Part shown: one piece after another, positions 1 to 9,113 of the stretch
Layout: the number at the start of each line of letters is the position of its first letter
Position numbering within the stretch: position 1 is the stretch's first letter
From: a virus
Strand: one strand, 5' to 3'
DNA length: 26,612 nt
IMG/VR virus record: IMGVR_UViG_3300025052_000002
Location: 1-26,612 of that record
Notes under the pieces: model-generated
Database searches by the model: none
Told to the model about the DNA's origin: nothing
The model's input: only the letters and a program-made list of their open reading frames with translations
Made by a program: the position numbers and the translations under genes

Positions 1-896
1 CGAAGATCCCCAATGGGTCAGAAACACCAAACGAATAACGCTCACGGCTCTTGTACCGTACGTTACCTGTGTTGAAGTCACCATCCATTGCTGTAGTCAA
101 TGGAGAGCGTTCAAAATGTTTCAATCCATTTGGAACATCAGATACCAAAAACCACGCATTTCCATCAGTTAAGTAATGGTTTACGCGATAGCCGTCAGGC
201 ACTGTGCCATTATGCTTAATGGCGTTGATGTCGTTGTCAGCAGTACCCACCCGGTGTTCCGTATCCAAGATACGGGTGGCAACAAACATCAGGTCTGGCG
301 GAACAACCATCCGACGCGGGCGAGCCGCAATCAGAAGACCACGTTGATCCGTCCACTTTGCAATCTGAATGACCGCTGCCTCAAGAGAGGTCTCGTTCAA
401 ATCAGCCGCAGTGGATGGCGTGTTGGAGTTCGTGCCGCCTGACACGAGTGGATGCGCGGTATTAAACAACGTAACACCATCACCCGATTGATATGTCCCA
501 CCGGGCATACCATTGTTCAGGGGATTAGCAGCTTTAACCTGCTTGGTATACGCCATCGCACGAGCGAGCGCTTTGGTATAGCGGGCACTTACGGAATCAT
601 AGAGGTTGTCCTCCATTGCTTCCTCAGTGATCGCAAATCCCATTGCAATCGTTTCGTGGTTATACCGTGCGGTGTAACTCTCCTGCGCGTTGTCATACGC
701 GATTGCAGAACCCTCGTTCTTAACGGGGGCTGCATCAAAACCAGCCAGAGCAACTTCTTCTTCAAAGCTGCGGTCTGACGATTCAGTCTCGTATAACTCT
801 TTGTCCTCTGCTTCGTAGTGGGCATACTCCAGCCCAAACAAAGCATTCAAACCCGGCAAGAGTTCTTTGAGCATTTGCGCTCTTGAAATAGCCATA
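1..896 (-). CDS. Major capsid protein, HK97/gpT-like (partial, runs off left edge)
   Basis: An open frame starts at ATG 896 and runs without a stop to the window edge, giving about 298 residues. The start MAISRAQMLKELLPGLNALF, the stretch ETIAMGFAITEEAMEDNLYD near residue 85-100, the segment with NTAHPLVSGG and the segment with RMVVPPDLMFVATRIL are typical of phage major capsid proteins of the HK97-fold, Mu gpT-like group. It would form the icosahedral shell. The C-terminus is missing. A GGAAGGA Shine-Dalgarno lies just upstream of ATG. It is the last visible gene of the head-morphogenesis run and follows the scaffold and two smaller structural genes, the usual order. Plus-strand frames inside it (176-442, 452-778) are shadows. 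The capsid assignment is firm; the exact family is from memory of similar sequences. Confidence 0.88.
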
Positions 897-909
897 GCTC
901 AATCCTTCC

Positions 910-1515
910 TTAAATGCCGGTCGTATCTTGGTACTGATGAGAGGCGCAGGAGTCGCCAGTGGCATCTCCACCTGAGTTCCATTTGCAGATGATATCTGTA
1001 AAGGCATCACCTACTGCGGAATTAGGCCCGTCAACAAAACCGATAATACGGAGTGGCAGGGTTTTTGTGGTAGCTATCGTAGAAATCGTTACTGAGTTCT
1101 TACTTGTACCGATAGCCGTTGAACCAGCCGTTTGGGTAACAGCAATATTATTACCAAGCGCAGTCTGGGCGAGCGTGCCATCAGCCTGTACTTGCCATAC
1201 AACATTGGGGTCATCCACTACATACGCAAACGCATCGGAAGCAGCCAGATCGGCTGTCCATTGCTGTGCGAAAGTAAGCTGACTTGTGTTGGGGTCGGTG
1301 TAACGACACCCAACGAATATCCCACAGGGGGTCATCGTTGCCGTACCAGCATCTTTTTCAATAGTGCCGGTATTAACAAGTTTGACAGCATCCCCGTAGA
1401 AGATTTGAGTATCGTACCCACTGGCAATACTGATGTGACGAATGGAATCACTCCACGAACCACTACCCAGCAAGCCAATCGGACGAAACCCATATGGCGT
1501 TGCACTTGTAGCCAT
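910..1515 (-). CDS. Putative head decoration / capsid accessory protein
   Basis: This 201-residue protein starts MATSATPYGFRPIGLLGSGS and ends 13 bases before the capsid start. It is rich in Thr, Ala, Gly and Val, with alternating short hydrophobic and polar stretches, as in a beta-rich structural protein. It has no signal peptide, membrane segment or catalytic motif. Small proteins in this slot, directly before the capsid gene, are often head decoration or stabilisation proteins; that role is inferred from position and composition only. A strong AGGAGGATAACGGT leader precedes the ATG, suggesting high expression, which fits a protein made in capsid-like copy number. It could instead be a minor head protein. 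Confidence 0.6.
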   Translation of the reverse strand: MATSATPYGFRPIGLLGSGSWSDSIRHISIASGYDTQIFYGDAVKLVNTGTIEKDAGTATMTPCGIFVGCRYTDPNTSQLTFAQQWTADLAASDAFAYVVDDPNVVWQVQADGTLAQTALGNNIAVTQTAGSTAIGTSKNSVTISTIATTKTLPLRIIGFVDGPNSAVGDAFTDIICKWNSGGDATGDSCASHQYQDTTGI

Positions 1516-1559
1516 ACCGTTATCCTCCTAAAGGATTTGAGTTTAAACCAGACACCAGC

Positions 1560-2022
1560 CTAAGACGGCTTGGTGCCACCTCCGAAAGTCACCCGCGAGC
1601 TTGACTCATTGAGCTTCGGCATACGAGGGTCAGACTCCCGCATATAGTTTTGATCCACAGAATCCAACTGCTTCTGAGACATCTCAGTGTAATACTTCTT
1701 TCTCGCTTCCACGTTCTCTGTAGAGGTCTTACAGAGAAGCAAACCGCCAATCTCTATATTCCCTTTGAACGTGCTATTACGATCTGAAACAAGCATCAAC
1801 TCTGGATGATCTTCAGCCCGACAAGGCTCCCAGCCTTCCCGAAACCGCTTAGATACATTTACATTATCAGCGGTGCCAAGAATGCCAGTCCGAATCCACC
1901 GAAAGGAATAACCATCCTGCGGCGTTGGATCAGGTAGAACCTGTGGCGGCTCCCAAGACTTCTCACGCTCGGAAGCTGCTCTGGTTTCTGTTTCTCTTGG
2001 TTTGCGCTCCGTGCCTTTTCCG

Positions 2023-2030
<8 letters not shown>
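1560..2030 (-). CDS. Conserved phage structural-cluster protein of unknown function
   Basis: The protein has 156 residues. Its N-terminus is charged and Arg/Glu-rich (residues 1-35). A central part carries the motifs FRWIRTGILGTADNVNVSKR and REGWEPCRAEDHPEL, followed by GNIEIGGLLLC. The tail is Met/Lys/Glu-rich, with SDPRMPKLNES and TFGGGTKPS. I recall proteins of this pattern (W-PP-LP, FRWIR, EGWEP, DHPEL, IGGL-L) between scaffold and capsid genes in marine phages, but no function is known to me. It overlaps the scaffold gene by 8 bases, so the two are probably translationally coupled. A head-assembly or capsid-associated role is inferred from position. Confidence 0.72.
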
Positions 2031-2999
<969 letters not shown>

Positions 3000-3003
<4 letters not shown>

Positions 3004-3383
3004 GCTCTTTTCACCCCTCTGGGATCTTGGACAACCGCCAAGGTGGTGTCATCGTTAATCAAACGAAACTCCTGTCCGTGAATAAGAACCCTAGTACCTG
3101 AATACGCCTTCATAATAATCCAATCCCCCTCGTTGCAATAAGGACCACTGGGGAACCTCTTCTTATCTGTATACGCATCAGGCCCCATCTTCAGGATCAT
3201 TCCCGTAATGGAGGCTGTTCCTTCTCTGTCACTGACATCGTCGGGGATAAAGACTCCCCCCTCCGTCTGCTTCTCAGGCTGCTGAAGAGCAATCAGCAAG
3301 TTATAACCACAAGGTTGTGGAAGTTGTGTCGCCTTCCGTTTCTCCTCTAAAACATCTTTCTCTACTACACTATTATCAGACAT
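3000..3383 (-). CDS. GroES-like co-chaperonin (Cpn10 fold)
   Basis: With the ATG at 3383 the protein has 127 residues. This start is preferred to ATG 3410 because AGAGGA lies about 8 bases before it and nothing similar precedes the upstream one. The core pattern is that of GroES/Cpn10: GYNLLIALQQPEKQTEGGVFIP (split here as GYNLLIALQQ then PEKQTEGGVFIP), with the segment after residue 40 matching the mobile loop, then ITGMILKMGPDAY, GDWIIMKAYSGTRVLIHGQEF and a final strand RLINDDTTLAVV. Phage proteins of this type (T4 gp31 is the classic case) cap host GroEL to fold the capsid protein. Its place between portal and scaffold fits that role. It overlaps the scaffold start by 4 bases. Confidence 0.82.
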
Positions 3384-3414
3384 AATTTTCCTCTTGCACG
3401 TTTTTGCCATTGGC

Positions 3415-3460
3415 GGGGTTGACGGACCCCTGCTCGCGGTTTTAGGAGACGCGGGCTCCT
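3415..3460 (-). other. Two short stem-loops between the 65-residue gene and the GroES-like gene
   Basis: GGGGT (3415-3419) pairs with ACCCC (3426-3430) around a 6-base loop. AGGAG (3444-3448) pairs with CTCCT (3456-3460) around a 7-base loop. Both lie in the only sizeable gap (3384-3465) of the late head cluster and would form in the minus-strand mRNA. The second is followed on that strand by AAAACC rather than a U-run, so it does not look like a Rho-independent terminator. A role in mRNA processing or in uncoupling translation is inference. Confidence 0.4.
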
Positions 3461-3465
3461 GAATA

Positions 3466-3663
3466 CTATTCCTCTCCTTTCTCTAAAGCCTCTATCAAAT
3501 CGAGAAGTTCCCGCTCCGCCAGAGCAAGACCCTCAATAATTCCACACATCTTTCGGTACTCATCAAAATTCTGGGCTGAACCAGTGGCAACTACATCTGC
3601 CATCTCATTCATGCGTTCCCGAAGTTTCTGCTGATAAACCTCGAATAAATGTACTTCAGCCAA
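3466..3663 (-). CDS. Small helical protein downstream of portal, unknown function
   Basis: The protein has 65 residues (MAEVHLFEVYQQKLRERMNE at the start, ending LIEALEKGEE) and is predicted to be almost wholly helical and acidic. There is no Cys pair, signal peptide or membrane segment. Its ATG lies 3 bases after the portal stop, so it is co-transcribed and probably translationally coupled. I recall similar short helical ORFs next to portal genes in marine phages but know no function; a head-completion or assembly-helper role is only a positional guess. Confidence 0.7.
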   Translation of the reverse strand: MAEVHLFEVYQQKLRERMNEMADVVATGSAQNFDEYRKMCGIIEGLALAERELLDLIEALEKGEE

Positions 3664-3666
3664 TAG

Positions 3667-6192
3667 TTACTGTCCCCTTTTCTTGCCGCTGTCTATCAAC
3701 GCCTTTCCTGCGTCCCTAACAATCTTGGCTCTTTCTATCGTATCTTTTTTGTTGATCTCATCCTGCTTCTGCTCCATCTCCTGCTGATCCTTAGCAACTT
3801 CGACACCAAGACGCATAGCATCAATTTCAGCCTGCGTGCGAATCCTCGTGGTCTCCGTCTCCTGCCGCATTTCCGCCTTGGCCATATCGCTGACAACACG
3901 AGTCTTGTCAGCTTCTGCTTTCTGCTTCAATTCCTGCGCCTGTAACTGTAGCTTGGCTTGCTGCATTTGAATAACAGGATCTTGCTGCTGCTCCTGAATT
4001 TCTTTCTGGCGAGCTTCTGAAATATTCTTGTTGTACAAACGCTGCGCTGCCTCTGCGACCAAGCGCGAGAGCTTGTTCTCTATCTCTGGAGGCAACTCCT
4101 CGTTTGGTGCAGGCAACTCGACACCCAGTTCTTTCTCTATCTCCTTGCGGTACTGGAACCCTAGATGCTCCTGAACATGAGCCGCCATCGCAGCCGCTAT
4201 CGTAGCAGCCATCGGGCTCTGACCTACCAATTGCTGTATCTTCGGATCTTGGATCGCAGCCATATGAACCTGAATGTGGGCTTCGTGATCCTGTGGAAGG
4301 AAAGCCTTGATTGGCTTGCCGTTTAGTACATCCATATTCTCCGACACGGGATCTCGCGGCTTCTGATCTTCCGACAAAGGAATAATTCTATCCGCATCCT
4401 TGATCCCCAATACATCCAGCATCTGCCGATGCAATTCAGGTAGATCATACATCTGCGGGGCCTGCTGACTTAATGTCAACGCCGCTTGATACTGCATGAT
4501 CCTCTGGCTCATCGTGGAGGAGTTGGGATCGGAAACAGGAATAACATCTACCCGTTTATCAAAATCCTCAGATTGCACCGCCTTCTTGTCTACGTCGTAA
4601 GAGTACCCTTCCTCTGGTGCGTAATCCCTTATCAGATCAGCAATAAGAATAAACTCTCTCTTCATCGCTGCATGGAGCCGCGCCTGTATTGCCGTCATCA
4701 CTTTCATGCTACGCTCTATCAGAGCGAGAGTGGTGCCAACAGGAGCATCCTGCTTCATGTCTCCAATCTTGAGATCAGTAAGCGAAGCGAACCTTCTTCC
4801 TTCCTCGACAATCTCCGTTAACATCTGGTGCAGAACATTCGACGGTTCCTTGTAGGGAAGGAACGTGATGTTATCTTTAATAGCACCGCCCGGTACATCT
4901 ACATCGCGGAACTCACCCGGCATAATAGGAGAATCGTCCCCCTTGATTCTCAATCCCCTCGCCTTCAGGCCTCCCGGCAAATTAGCCAGAGTGCCCGCGT
5001 CAACAAGCTGACGTGTCAGCGACGTTGCCGTCTTGGCGATACCCCCGATAAGATGAATAAGACCAAATCCATAAAAGCCCAGTCCGGGCATATACTGATA
5101 GTGTACGAAATGTATCCGCTTCATGCGGAGGGGGTCATCCTCGTACCAGTTTCTCCGTATTGCCAGTATCTGGTTAGATCCTCTGGCAATCGTTACGACG
5201 TAAGGGAGCGCAATCTCTGTTGGTTCTCCGCTGTCGTCCTTGTCTTCAAACCCGTCCAGATCCAGATTAACGTGCATCTCATAAAGAACATGGCGGTTAT
5301 CGGTATCATAGGAAGGACTGTCTCCTTCCAGTTCGTCGTACTTCTCCTGCACATCACTCTGAAGATCCAAAGGATGGCCCAGCTTGACATCCAGATACAA
5401 GCCAGCAACTTGCAACTTTCTAATGTCATTAGCAGACTTCCGCATCACATGGGTATATCGCTCTGCCGTTAACAGATCGGATGCCCCATAAGAAACAACG
5501 AAGTCCTCGGCTGGAATAAAATGAGCGCAACATCGATCCATAGTGGGATCAAAATATATTTTCTTAAACGCCGACCCGGCAAGGGGAAGGCTGAACAACA
5601 ACTGCTCCATCTCAGGACGGTACTCTGACATCTTCTCCGTAAGAAGATAGTTCATATACTCCTGTACGCGGCTTGCCTGCTTCTCTTTCTCATCGGTAAT
5701 GGTGCCCACGATCTTGGTTTTCACAGGACCGCTGGCAGGAAATACTTCTGTAATCGCCTGAGACTGGAAACGAACTACCGCTTCCGTAAGAATCGGATGA
5801 TGAACGCCACAAGCCCCCGGCCAAGGAGTGGTGCGGTCCTCAATCTTCAGCCCAAGAAGATCAAGCCCCTTAATATAAGTTCTCTCCCAGTCAGCCCGTG
5901 AGTTCTTGTCTGCCTCATACTCTCCAACCAAAGTACTGGCTAACCTCTGAAGACACTCCTTGTCACAAAACTCTGCGAGGTTGTCATCATGGTTCGCAGC
6001 CATTCCCTCCTCTTCCGCCTGCGGATCAAAGTCAATCACAACGCCGCCCTCATCCGTCTGGATAGAGACTGATTCCGGGTTGACCACGGCCACTTCGACA
6101 GCGTTACCGTTCTTGTCAGGATCGATCTCGTCAAACCCTTCAGGACGGTTGGAGAAGTTTGGCGCTTGAGCTATCGCCTTTTCTATCGCCAT
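3667..6192 (-). CDS. Portal protein (P22-type, long)
   Basis: The protein has 841 residues, in the size range of P22-like portals. The N-terminal part carries DRTTPWPGACGVHHPILTEA, followed by a helical stem region and LLFSLPLAGSAFKKIYFDP. The middle has FVHYQYMPGLGFYGFGLIHL and the conserved RQLVDAGTLANLPGGLKARG region, typical of portal wing and clip segments. Residues from about 690 to the end form a very long Gln/Lys/Glu-rich coiled coil (KEIQEQQQDPVIQMQQAKLQ and onward), comparable to the barrel helices of P22 gp1. Twelve copies would form the ring through which DNA is packaged and ejected, bound by the terminase encoded two genes upstream. An AAGGTT lies before the ATG. Confidence 0.9.
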   Translation of the reverse strand: MAIEKAIAQAPNFSNRPEGFDEIDPDKNGNAVEVAVVNPESVSIQTDEGGVVIDFDPQAEEEGMAANHDDNLAEFCDKECLQRLASTLVGEYEADKNSRADWERTYIKGLDLLGLKIEDRTTPWPGACGVHHPILTEAVVRFQSQAITEVFPASGPVKTKIVGTITDEKEKQASRVQEYMNYLLTEKMSEYRPEMEQLLFSLPLAGSAFKKIYFDPTMDRCCAHFIPAEDFVVSYGASDLLTAERYTHVMRKSANDIRKLQVAGLYLDVKLGHPLDLQSDVQEKYDELEGDSPSYDTDNRHVLYEMHVNLDLDGFEDKDDSGEPTEIALPYVVTIARGSNQILAIRRNWYEDDPLRMKRIHFVHYQYMPGLGFYGFGLIHLIGGIAKTATSLTRQLVDAGTLANLPGGLKARGLRIKGDDSPIMPGEFRDVDVPGGAIKDNITFLPYKEPSNVLHQMLTEIVEEGRRFASLTDLKIGDMKQDAPVGTTLALIERSMKVMTAIQARLHAAMKREFILIADLIRDYAPEEGYSYDVDKKAVQSEDFDKRVDVIPVSDPNSSTMSQRIMQYQAALTLSQQAPQMYDLPELHRQMLDVLGIKDADRIIPLSEDQKPRDPVSENMDVLNGKPIKAFLPQDHEAHIQVHMAAIQDPKIQQLVGQSPMAATIAAAMAAHVQEHLGFQYRKEIEKELGVELPAPNEELPPEIENKLSRLVAEAAQRLYNKNISEARQKEIQEQQQDPVIQMQQAKLQLQAQELKQKAEADKTRVVSDMAKAEMRQETETTRIRTQAEIDAMRLGVEVAKDQQEMEQKQDEINKKDTIERAKIVRDAGKALIDSGKKRGQ

Positions 6193-6204
6193 AGGAGAGT
6201 AACC

Positions 6205-6357
6205 TTACGCCTTCTTCTTCTTGAAGCCATAGGTGCCCTTTTTCTTTCTGGTGGCGAGCGCAACCTTACGCCGCTTCGCTAATGGCATTTTCTTTTTCCC
6301 GTACTTCGCTGAAAGCTGCTCATCCTTACGGTCCTTCCATCCTTGCTTCTTTGCCAT
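6205..6357 (-). CDS. Very basic 50-residue protein, unknown function
   Basis: Reading the minus strand by hand between the portal and the phosphoesterase gives a complete frame from ATG 6357 to TAA 6205. The product begins MAKKQGWKDRKDEQLSAKYG and ends in a Lys/Arg-rich tail (MPLAKRRKVALATRKKKG, then YGFKKKKA). About 40 percent of residues are Lys or Arg, and there is almost no acidic charge after residue 15. A very good Shine-Dalgarno (GAGGAG, 6 bases before ATG) supports translation. Such a polycation could bind nucleic acid, possibly packaged DNA or RNA; this is inferred from charge only. The gap it fills would otherwise be 180 bases in a cluster whose genes nearly touch. Confidence 0.72.
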   Translation of the reverse strand: MAKKQGWKDRKDEQLSAKYGKKKMPLAKRRKVALATRKKKGTYGFKKKKA

Positions 6358-6374
6358 CTTCAACTCCTCAATAA

Positions 6375-7412
6375 TCAGGATTTACCCTTACGCCGTAGAA
6401 ACTTCAAAAAATCTACCCCGGTGTCCACATCATGGAATACCGTTATGAGGCCGGGGTCATCATCTTCCCTTTCAGGATTGATCACCGTCATAACGGCTGC
6501 TGAAATATTCTGGTTCCGTAATCCAAGTTGTTTCGCATAATTATCGTAAATCTTGTAAGATGCAACCCGTAACGCATGAGTGATCAAACCTGAGTTGGGC
6601 TGCTTGACCAACTGATACCCTGAAATATGCCTATGACCACTGATTACTATGTGGTCACCGATCCCCATCTGGGCTGCTTTCGCAGGTCCATGAGTGGGGT
6701 TCCACTGAGAATGCCCGCTCCAGTCATGCCGTGCATTAACCCGGACTTCCTTGCCATTAGGAAATGCCAAACTAATTCTGGCACCGTGCGCCTGATAAAC
6801 TCCTGTTTGTTTACGGACCATCCATTCTATCGGATTTCCATCCCCAACCCAGAGATCATGGTTGCCACCAATCAGATATAGCCAGTCCACACTACTGACA
6901 ATCCACTCCACCAGCTTCCACGTTTCCGCTTCAGTAACAGTAGAATGCGCGTGAAGACGAGCGAGCCGTCCAACCCAGTGATCGGCCATATCCCCAACAT
7001 TGGCCCCGAATAATCCCTGCGTCTTGGAGATAACATCGACATGATGTGCAAGCAGATCAATCGAAGTGCCGGGATTATCTATGTGATTGTCCCCCATGTG
7101 GAGAATAGCGATTGGCCCGTCAATATTTACCTTACACTTAATGAGATTGCGGGACTTCTCCGACGCCTCCTTGCGGAGGAACTCCGATCTCCTTCTTTCG
7201 ATAATCTCTTCAAGGGGGGCGGCCTCATCCGCCAGCGCCTTCTTGTCAATATAGAACTCAGGTTTCTCAGCGAATCTTTTCTTGGCAGCATTAATACGTC
7301 TTCTCATCGAAGACTTGGAAACCCCCAAAGAGTCTCCAGCCGCTTTCAGTGAACCATGAAATTCATAGGCCTCTTGGGCCTCTTGTAAATCTTCGTCCGT
7401 AAAACTTGCCAT
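6375..7412 (-). CDS. HTH-fused calcineurin-like metallophosphoesterase
   Basis: The protein has 345 residues. Residues ~8-48 form a resolvase-type helix-turn-helix (LQEAQEAYEFHGSLKAAGDS, then LGVSKSSMRRRI). Residues ~100-275 hold the calcineurin-like phosphoesterase motifs in order: GDNHID (D108, H110), GD at 140-141, GNHD at 183-186, ARHDW around H229, and ISGHRH at 258-262. These residues bind two metal ions and hydrolyse phosphoesters; the substrate cannot be read from sequence and could be DNA, RNA or a small phosphoester. The gene starts 12 bases after the large-terminase stop and lies in the packaging-portal run. Phosphoesterases of this type, with an HTH front, occur beside terminases in other phages; a role linked to DNA packaging or end processing is inference. 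Confidence 0.82.
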   Translation of the reverse strand: MASFTDEDLQEAQEAYEFHGSLKAAGDSLGVSKSSMRRRINAAKKRFAEKPEFYIDKKALADEAAPLEEIIERRRSEFLRKEASEKSRNLIKCKVNIDGPIAILHMGDNHIDNPGTSIDLLAHHVDVISKTQGLFGANVGDMADHWVGRLARLHAHSTVTEAETWKLVEWIVSSVDWLYLIGGNHDLWVGDGNPIEWMVRKQTGVYQAHGARISLAFPNGKEVRVNARHDWSGHSQWNPTHGPAKAAQMGIGDHIVISGHRHISGYQLVKQPNSGLITHALRVASYKIYDNYAKQLGLRNQNISAAVMTVINPEREDDDPGLITVFHDVDTGVDFLKFLRRKGKS

Positions 7413-7423
7413 GTGTGCCTCAC

Positions 7424-8926
7424 CTAATAATACTCAGCACGCCGTGCCTTAAACTCCTCTTCTTCCTCATCACTGGGCACACGCACAAAACCTCCTTGCC
7501 GAAACCGCAACAAAGCCTGCGTGCTACTGTCAACCAAATCATCATGTTCGCCTACAGGGAATGCAGCAAACTCTTCAATAACCGTCTCCGCCCAGTTGGT
7601 CGCTGGAGCCCACACCACCCCTGAAGCAAACAGATCACTAACCGCATTCACGCGGGCAATCTTGTCATTACCTCTGGAAGGCGTGTAGTCACTAACGGGA
7701 ATCCCCATAGCCCGAAGCTCAAAGATCAACGGCGCACCTGCTGCCTTCGCCTCCACTATGCAGGCGTCTGGCTCCCATTGGTTATAGGTTTTCTGAGCCA
7801 CGCTCTTCAGTTCTGGAAATTCCATCCTGTCCTTGAATGCATCAAGCAGGATTATATTGGGTGCCTCCTTCCCCTTGTCATCACTATAAAAAACACCCCA
7901 CGTTGTACACGCAGAGTAATCCGATCTTTCCGTTTTCAGGAAAGCTGTATCCCATGACTGGATTATAAACTCACATACTGGCGGTTCATCCTCTTCCCAC
8001 TTGCGCCACCAGTCACGCTTGATGAGAGCCTGTTCCTCGGCTGTCGGGTCTTGCTGGTACTGCGCAGACCACTTCGCCGCAGGCAATTCCGCTTTCAGAC
8101 TTTCCAGTTCTGATAATGGCCAGTACTCTGGCCACAACGAATTACCTGATGGCAATATCGCAGGTAGCTGGATAACTTCCCATTCATCACTACCATCCCG
8201 CTGGTGGGAAGCCTTGAGTATCTGACCAGCAAGATCGCGCTGATGCCAGCGCGTCATCACAATTACAATTGCTCCTCCGGGCTGGAGCCGTTGACGTGGC
8301 CCGGAAGTATACCACTCGTAGACGGGATCGAAGACGGAGGCATCGGGTGAGCGGGCCTCTTGTTCGCTATGAGGATCATCTATGATTAGAAGGTCTGCGC
8401 CCTTACCTGTCACCGCCCCACCAACTCCGATGGCGAAGTACTCGCCCTCTTTGTTGGTATTCCATCTACCAGCAGCTTTTGAATCCTGCCGCAGGTTAAC
8501 ACCGGGGAATAATTTCTGGAAGTCAGCGTCCCCAACAAGGTTACGCACCTTCCTTCCGAACCCAACTGCCAGTTCAGCAGTATGGGCAGTCTGGATAACT
8601 TTCCTCTCCGGGTTCTTCCCCAAGAACCATGCAGGAAGAAGATAGCTTGCAAATTCCGATTTGGTATGCCGGGGAGGCATATTGATAATAAGCCGCTTTA
8701 GTTTCCCCGCCACCACTCTCTCAAAAGCATCCGCCATAATGGAATGATGGCTGCCCTCAATAAACGCTGGCCACATCCCTTTTACAAAATGAAGGAACCT
8801 TGTCGATGATTTATCTCTTTCGGTTGCATCCTCCAGCTTCTGGATCAGATCAAGAAGCTCCCTCTGCTCCTCTATTGGCAATGCGTTAATCTTGCTGAGG
8901 TAGCTGTGGAGTTGTTGGTCTGGCAT
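7424..8926 (-). CDS. terL: Terminase large subunit (packaging ATPase-nuclease)
   Basis: The product has 500 residues from ATG 8926. The frame is open to 9007, but the 8926 start is chosen because GGAG lies about 9 bases before it and the upstream part contains a perfect terminator-like hairpin and no protein-like sequence. The ATPase domain has a Walker A variant PPRHTKS (84-90), Walker B LLIIDD (179-184) and the coupling motif VMTRWH (223-228). The RNase H-fold nuclease domain has SWDTAF with D326, IVEAKAAG with E392, and HDDLVDS near the C-terminus. It drives DNA into the prohead through the portal and cuts concatemers. The usual PPRHGKS is PPRHTKS here, with the catalytic Lys and Ser kept. 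The small subunit lies about 3 kb away instead of next door. Confidence 0.95.
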   Translation of the reverse strand: MPDQQLHSYLSKINALPIEEQRELLDLIQKLEDATERDKSSTRFLHFVKGMWPAFIEGSHHSIMADAFERVVAGKLKRLIINMPPRHTKSEFASYLLPAWFLGKNPERKVIQTAHTAELAVGFGRKVRNLVGDADFQKLFPGVNLRQDSKAAGRWNTNKEGEYFAIGVGGAVTGKGADLLIIDDPHSEQEARSPDASVFDPVYEWYTSGPRQRLQPGGAIVIVMTRWHQRDLAGQILKASHQRDGSDEWEVIQLPAILPSGNSLWPEYWPLSELESLKAELPAAKWSAQYQQDPTAEEQALIKRDWWRKWEEDEPPVCEFIIQSWDTAFLKTERSDYSACTTWGVFYSDDKGKEAPNIILLDAFKDRMEFPELKSVAQKTYNQWEPDACIVEAKAAGAPLIFELRAMGIPVSDYTPSRGNDKIARVNAVSDLFASGVVWAPATNWAETVIEEFAAFPVGEHDDLVDSSTQALLRFRQGGFVRVPSDEEEEEFKARRAEYY

Positions 8927-8934
8927 GATGCTCC

Positions 8935-8962
8935 AAAAGAAAAGGACGCTAAAGCGTCCTTT
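8935..8962 (-). terminator. Terminator-like hairpin in the terL leader
   Basis: AAAGGACGC (8941-8949) and GCGTCCTTT (8954-8962) form a perfect 9-bp stem with a 4-base loop. Read on the minus strand, the stem runs directly into TCTTTT (8940-8935), a U-rich tail. On the plus strand it is followed by CCCTAC, so the signal points to minus-strand transcription. It lies between the presumed promoter (about 9075-9103) and the terL start at 8926, immediately before the terL Shine-Dalgarno. It could end the upstream 11253-9114 transcript, or act as an attenuator or processing site in the terL leader. The hairpin is seen; the role is inferred. Confidence 0.7.
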
Positions 8963-9011
8963 CCCTACAGAAGGGGTAAACTGCGCGGGTATCGGTAATC
9001 CCGGCACCGAT

Positions 9012-9064
9012 CCAGAGGATTAACGATCAGTCACCGCGAATGGTTAAAATTAATTTTCCTCTGG
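9012..9064 (-). promoter_or_regulatory. Long-range stem at the 5' end of the terL leader RNA
   Basis: CCAGAGGA (9012-9019) and TCCTCTGG (9057-9064) are exact inverted repeats 37 bases apart. A perfect palindrome, AAAATTAATTTT (9046-9057), lies inside. If transcription starts near 9066, as the promoter spacing suggests, the stem would close the first ~55 bases of the mRNA. 5'-terminal stems often protect transcripts or fold into control structures. Only the complementarity is directly visible. Confidence 0.45.
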
Positions 9065-9073
9065 AATGATATC

Positions 9074-9103
9074 ACATTACCCCCCTTGACAACCCACTGT
9101 CAA
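9074..9103 (-). promoter_or_regulatory. Candidate promoter with dyad for the terL-portal-capsid operon
   Basis: On the minus strand TTGACA (9103-9098), an exact -35 consensus, is followed 18 bases later by TAATGT (9079-9074), a weak -10. The -35 box is one half of a perfect dyad TTGACA-N6-TGTCAA (9086-9103), so a dimeric regulator could bind over it. It lies in the gap before terL. The region just below it (9046-9057) is AT-rich. The start site would be near 9066. A sigma-70 type promoter is likely but the -10 is poor. Confidence 0.5.
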
Positions 9104-9113
9104 CACACGGTAT

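Noticed and set aside
176-778. Plus-strand open frames over the capsid gene
   Set aside because: They lie wholly opposite the capsid coding sequence, have no ribosome binding site and are Arg/Ser/Cys-rich as antisense shadows usually are.
8927-9007. Longer terL start at 9007
   Set aside because: The extra 27 residues run through a perfect terminator-like hairpin, and the ATG at 8926 has a GGAG at the right distance.
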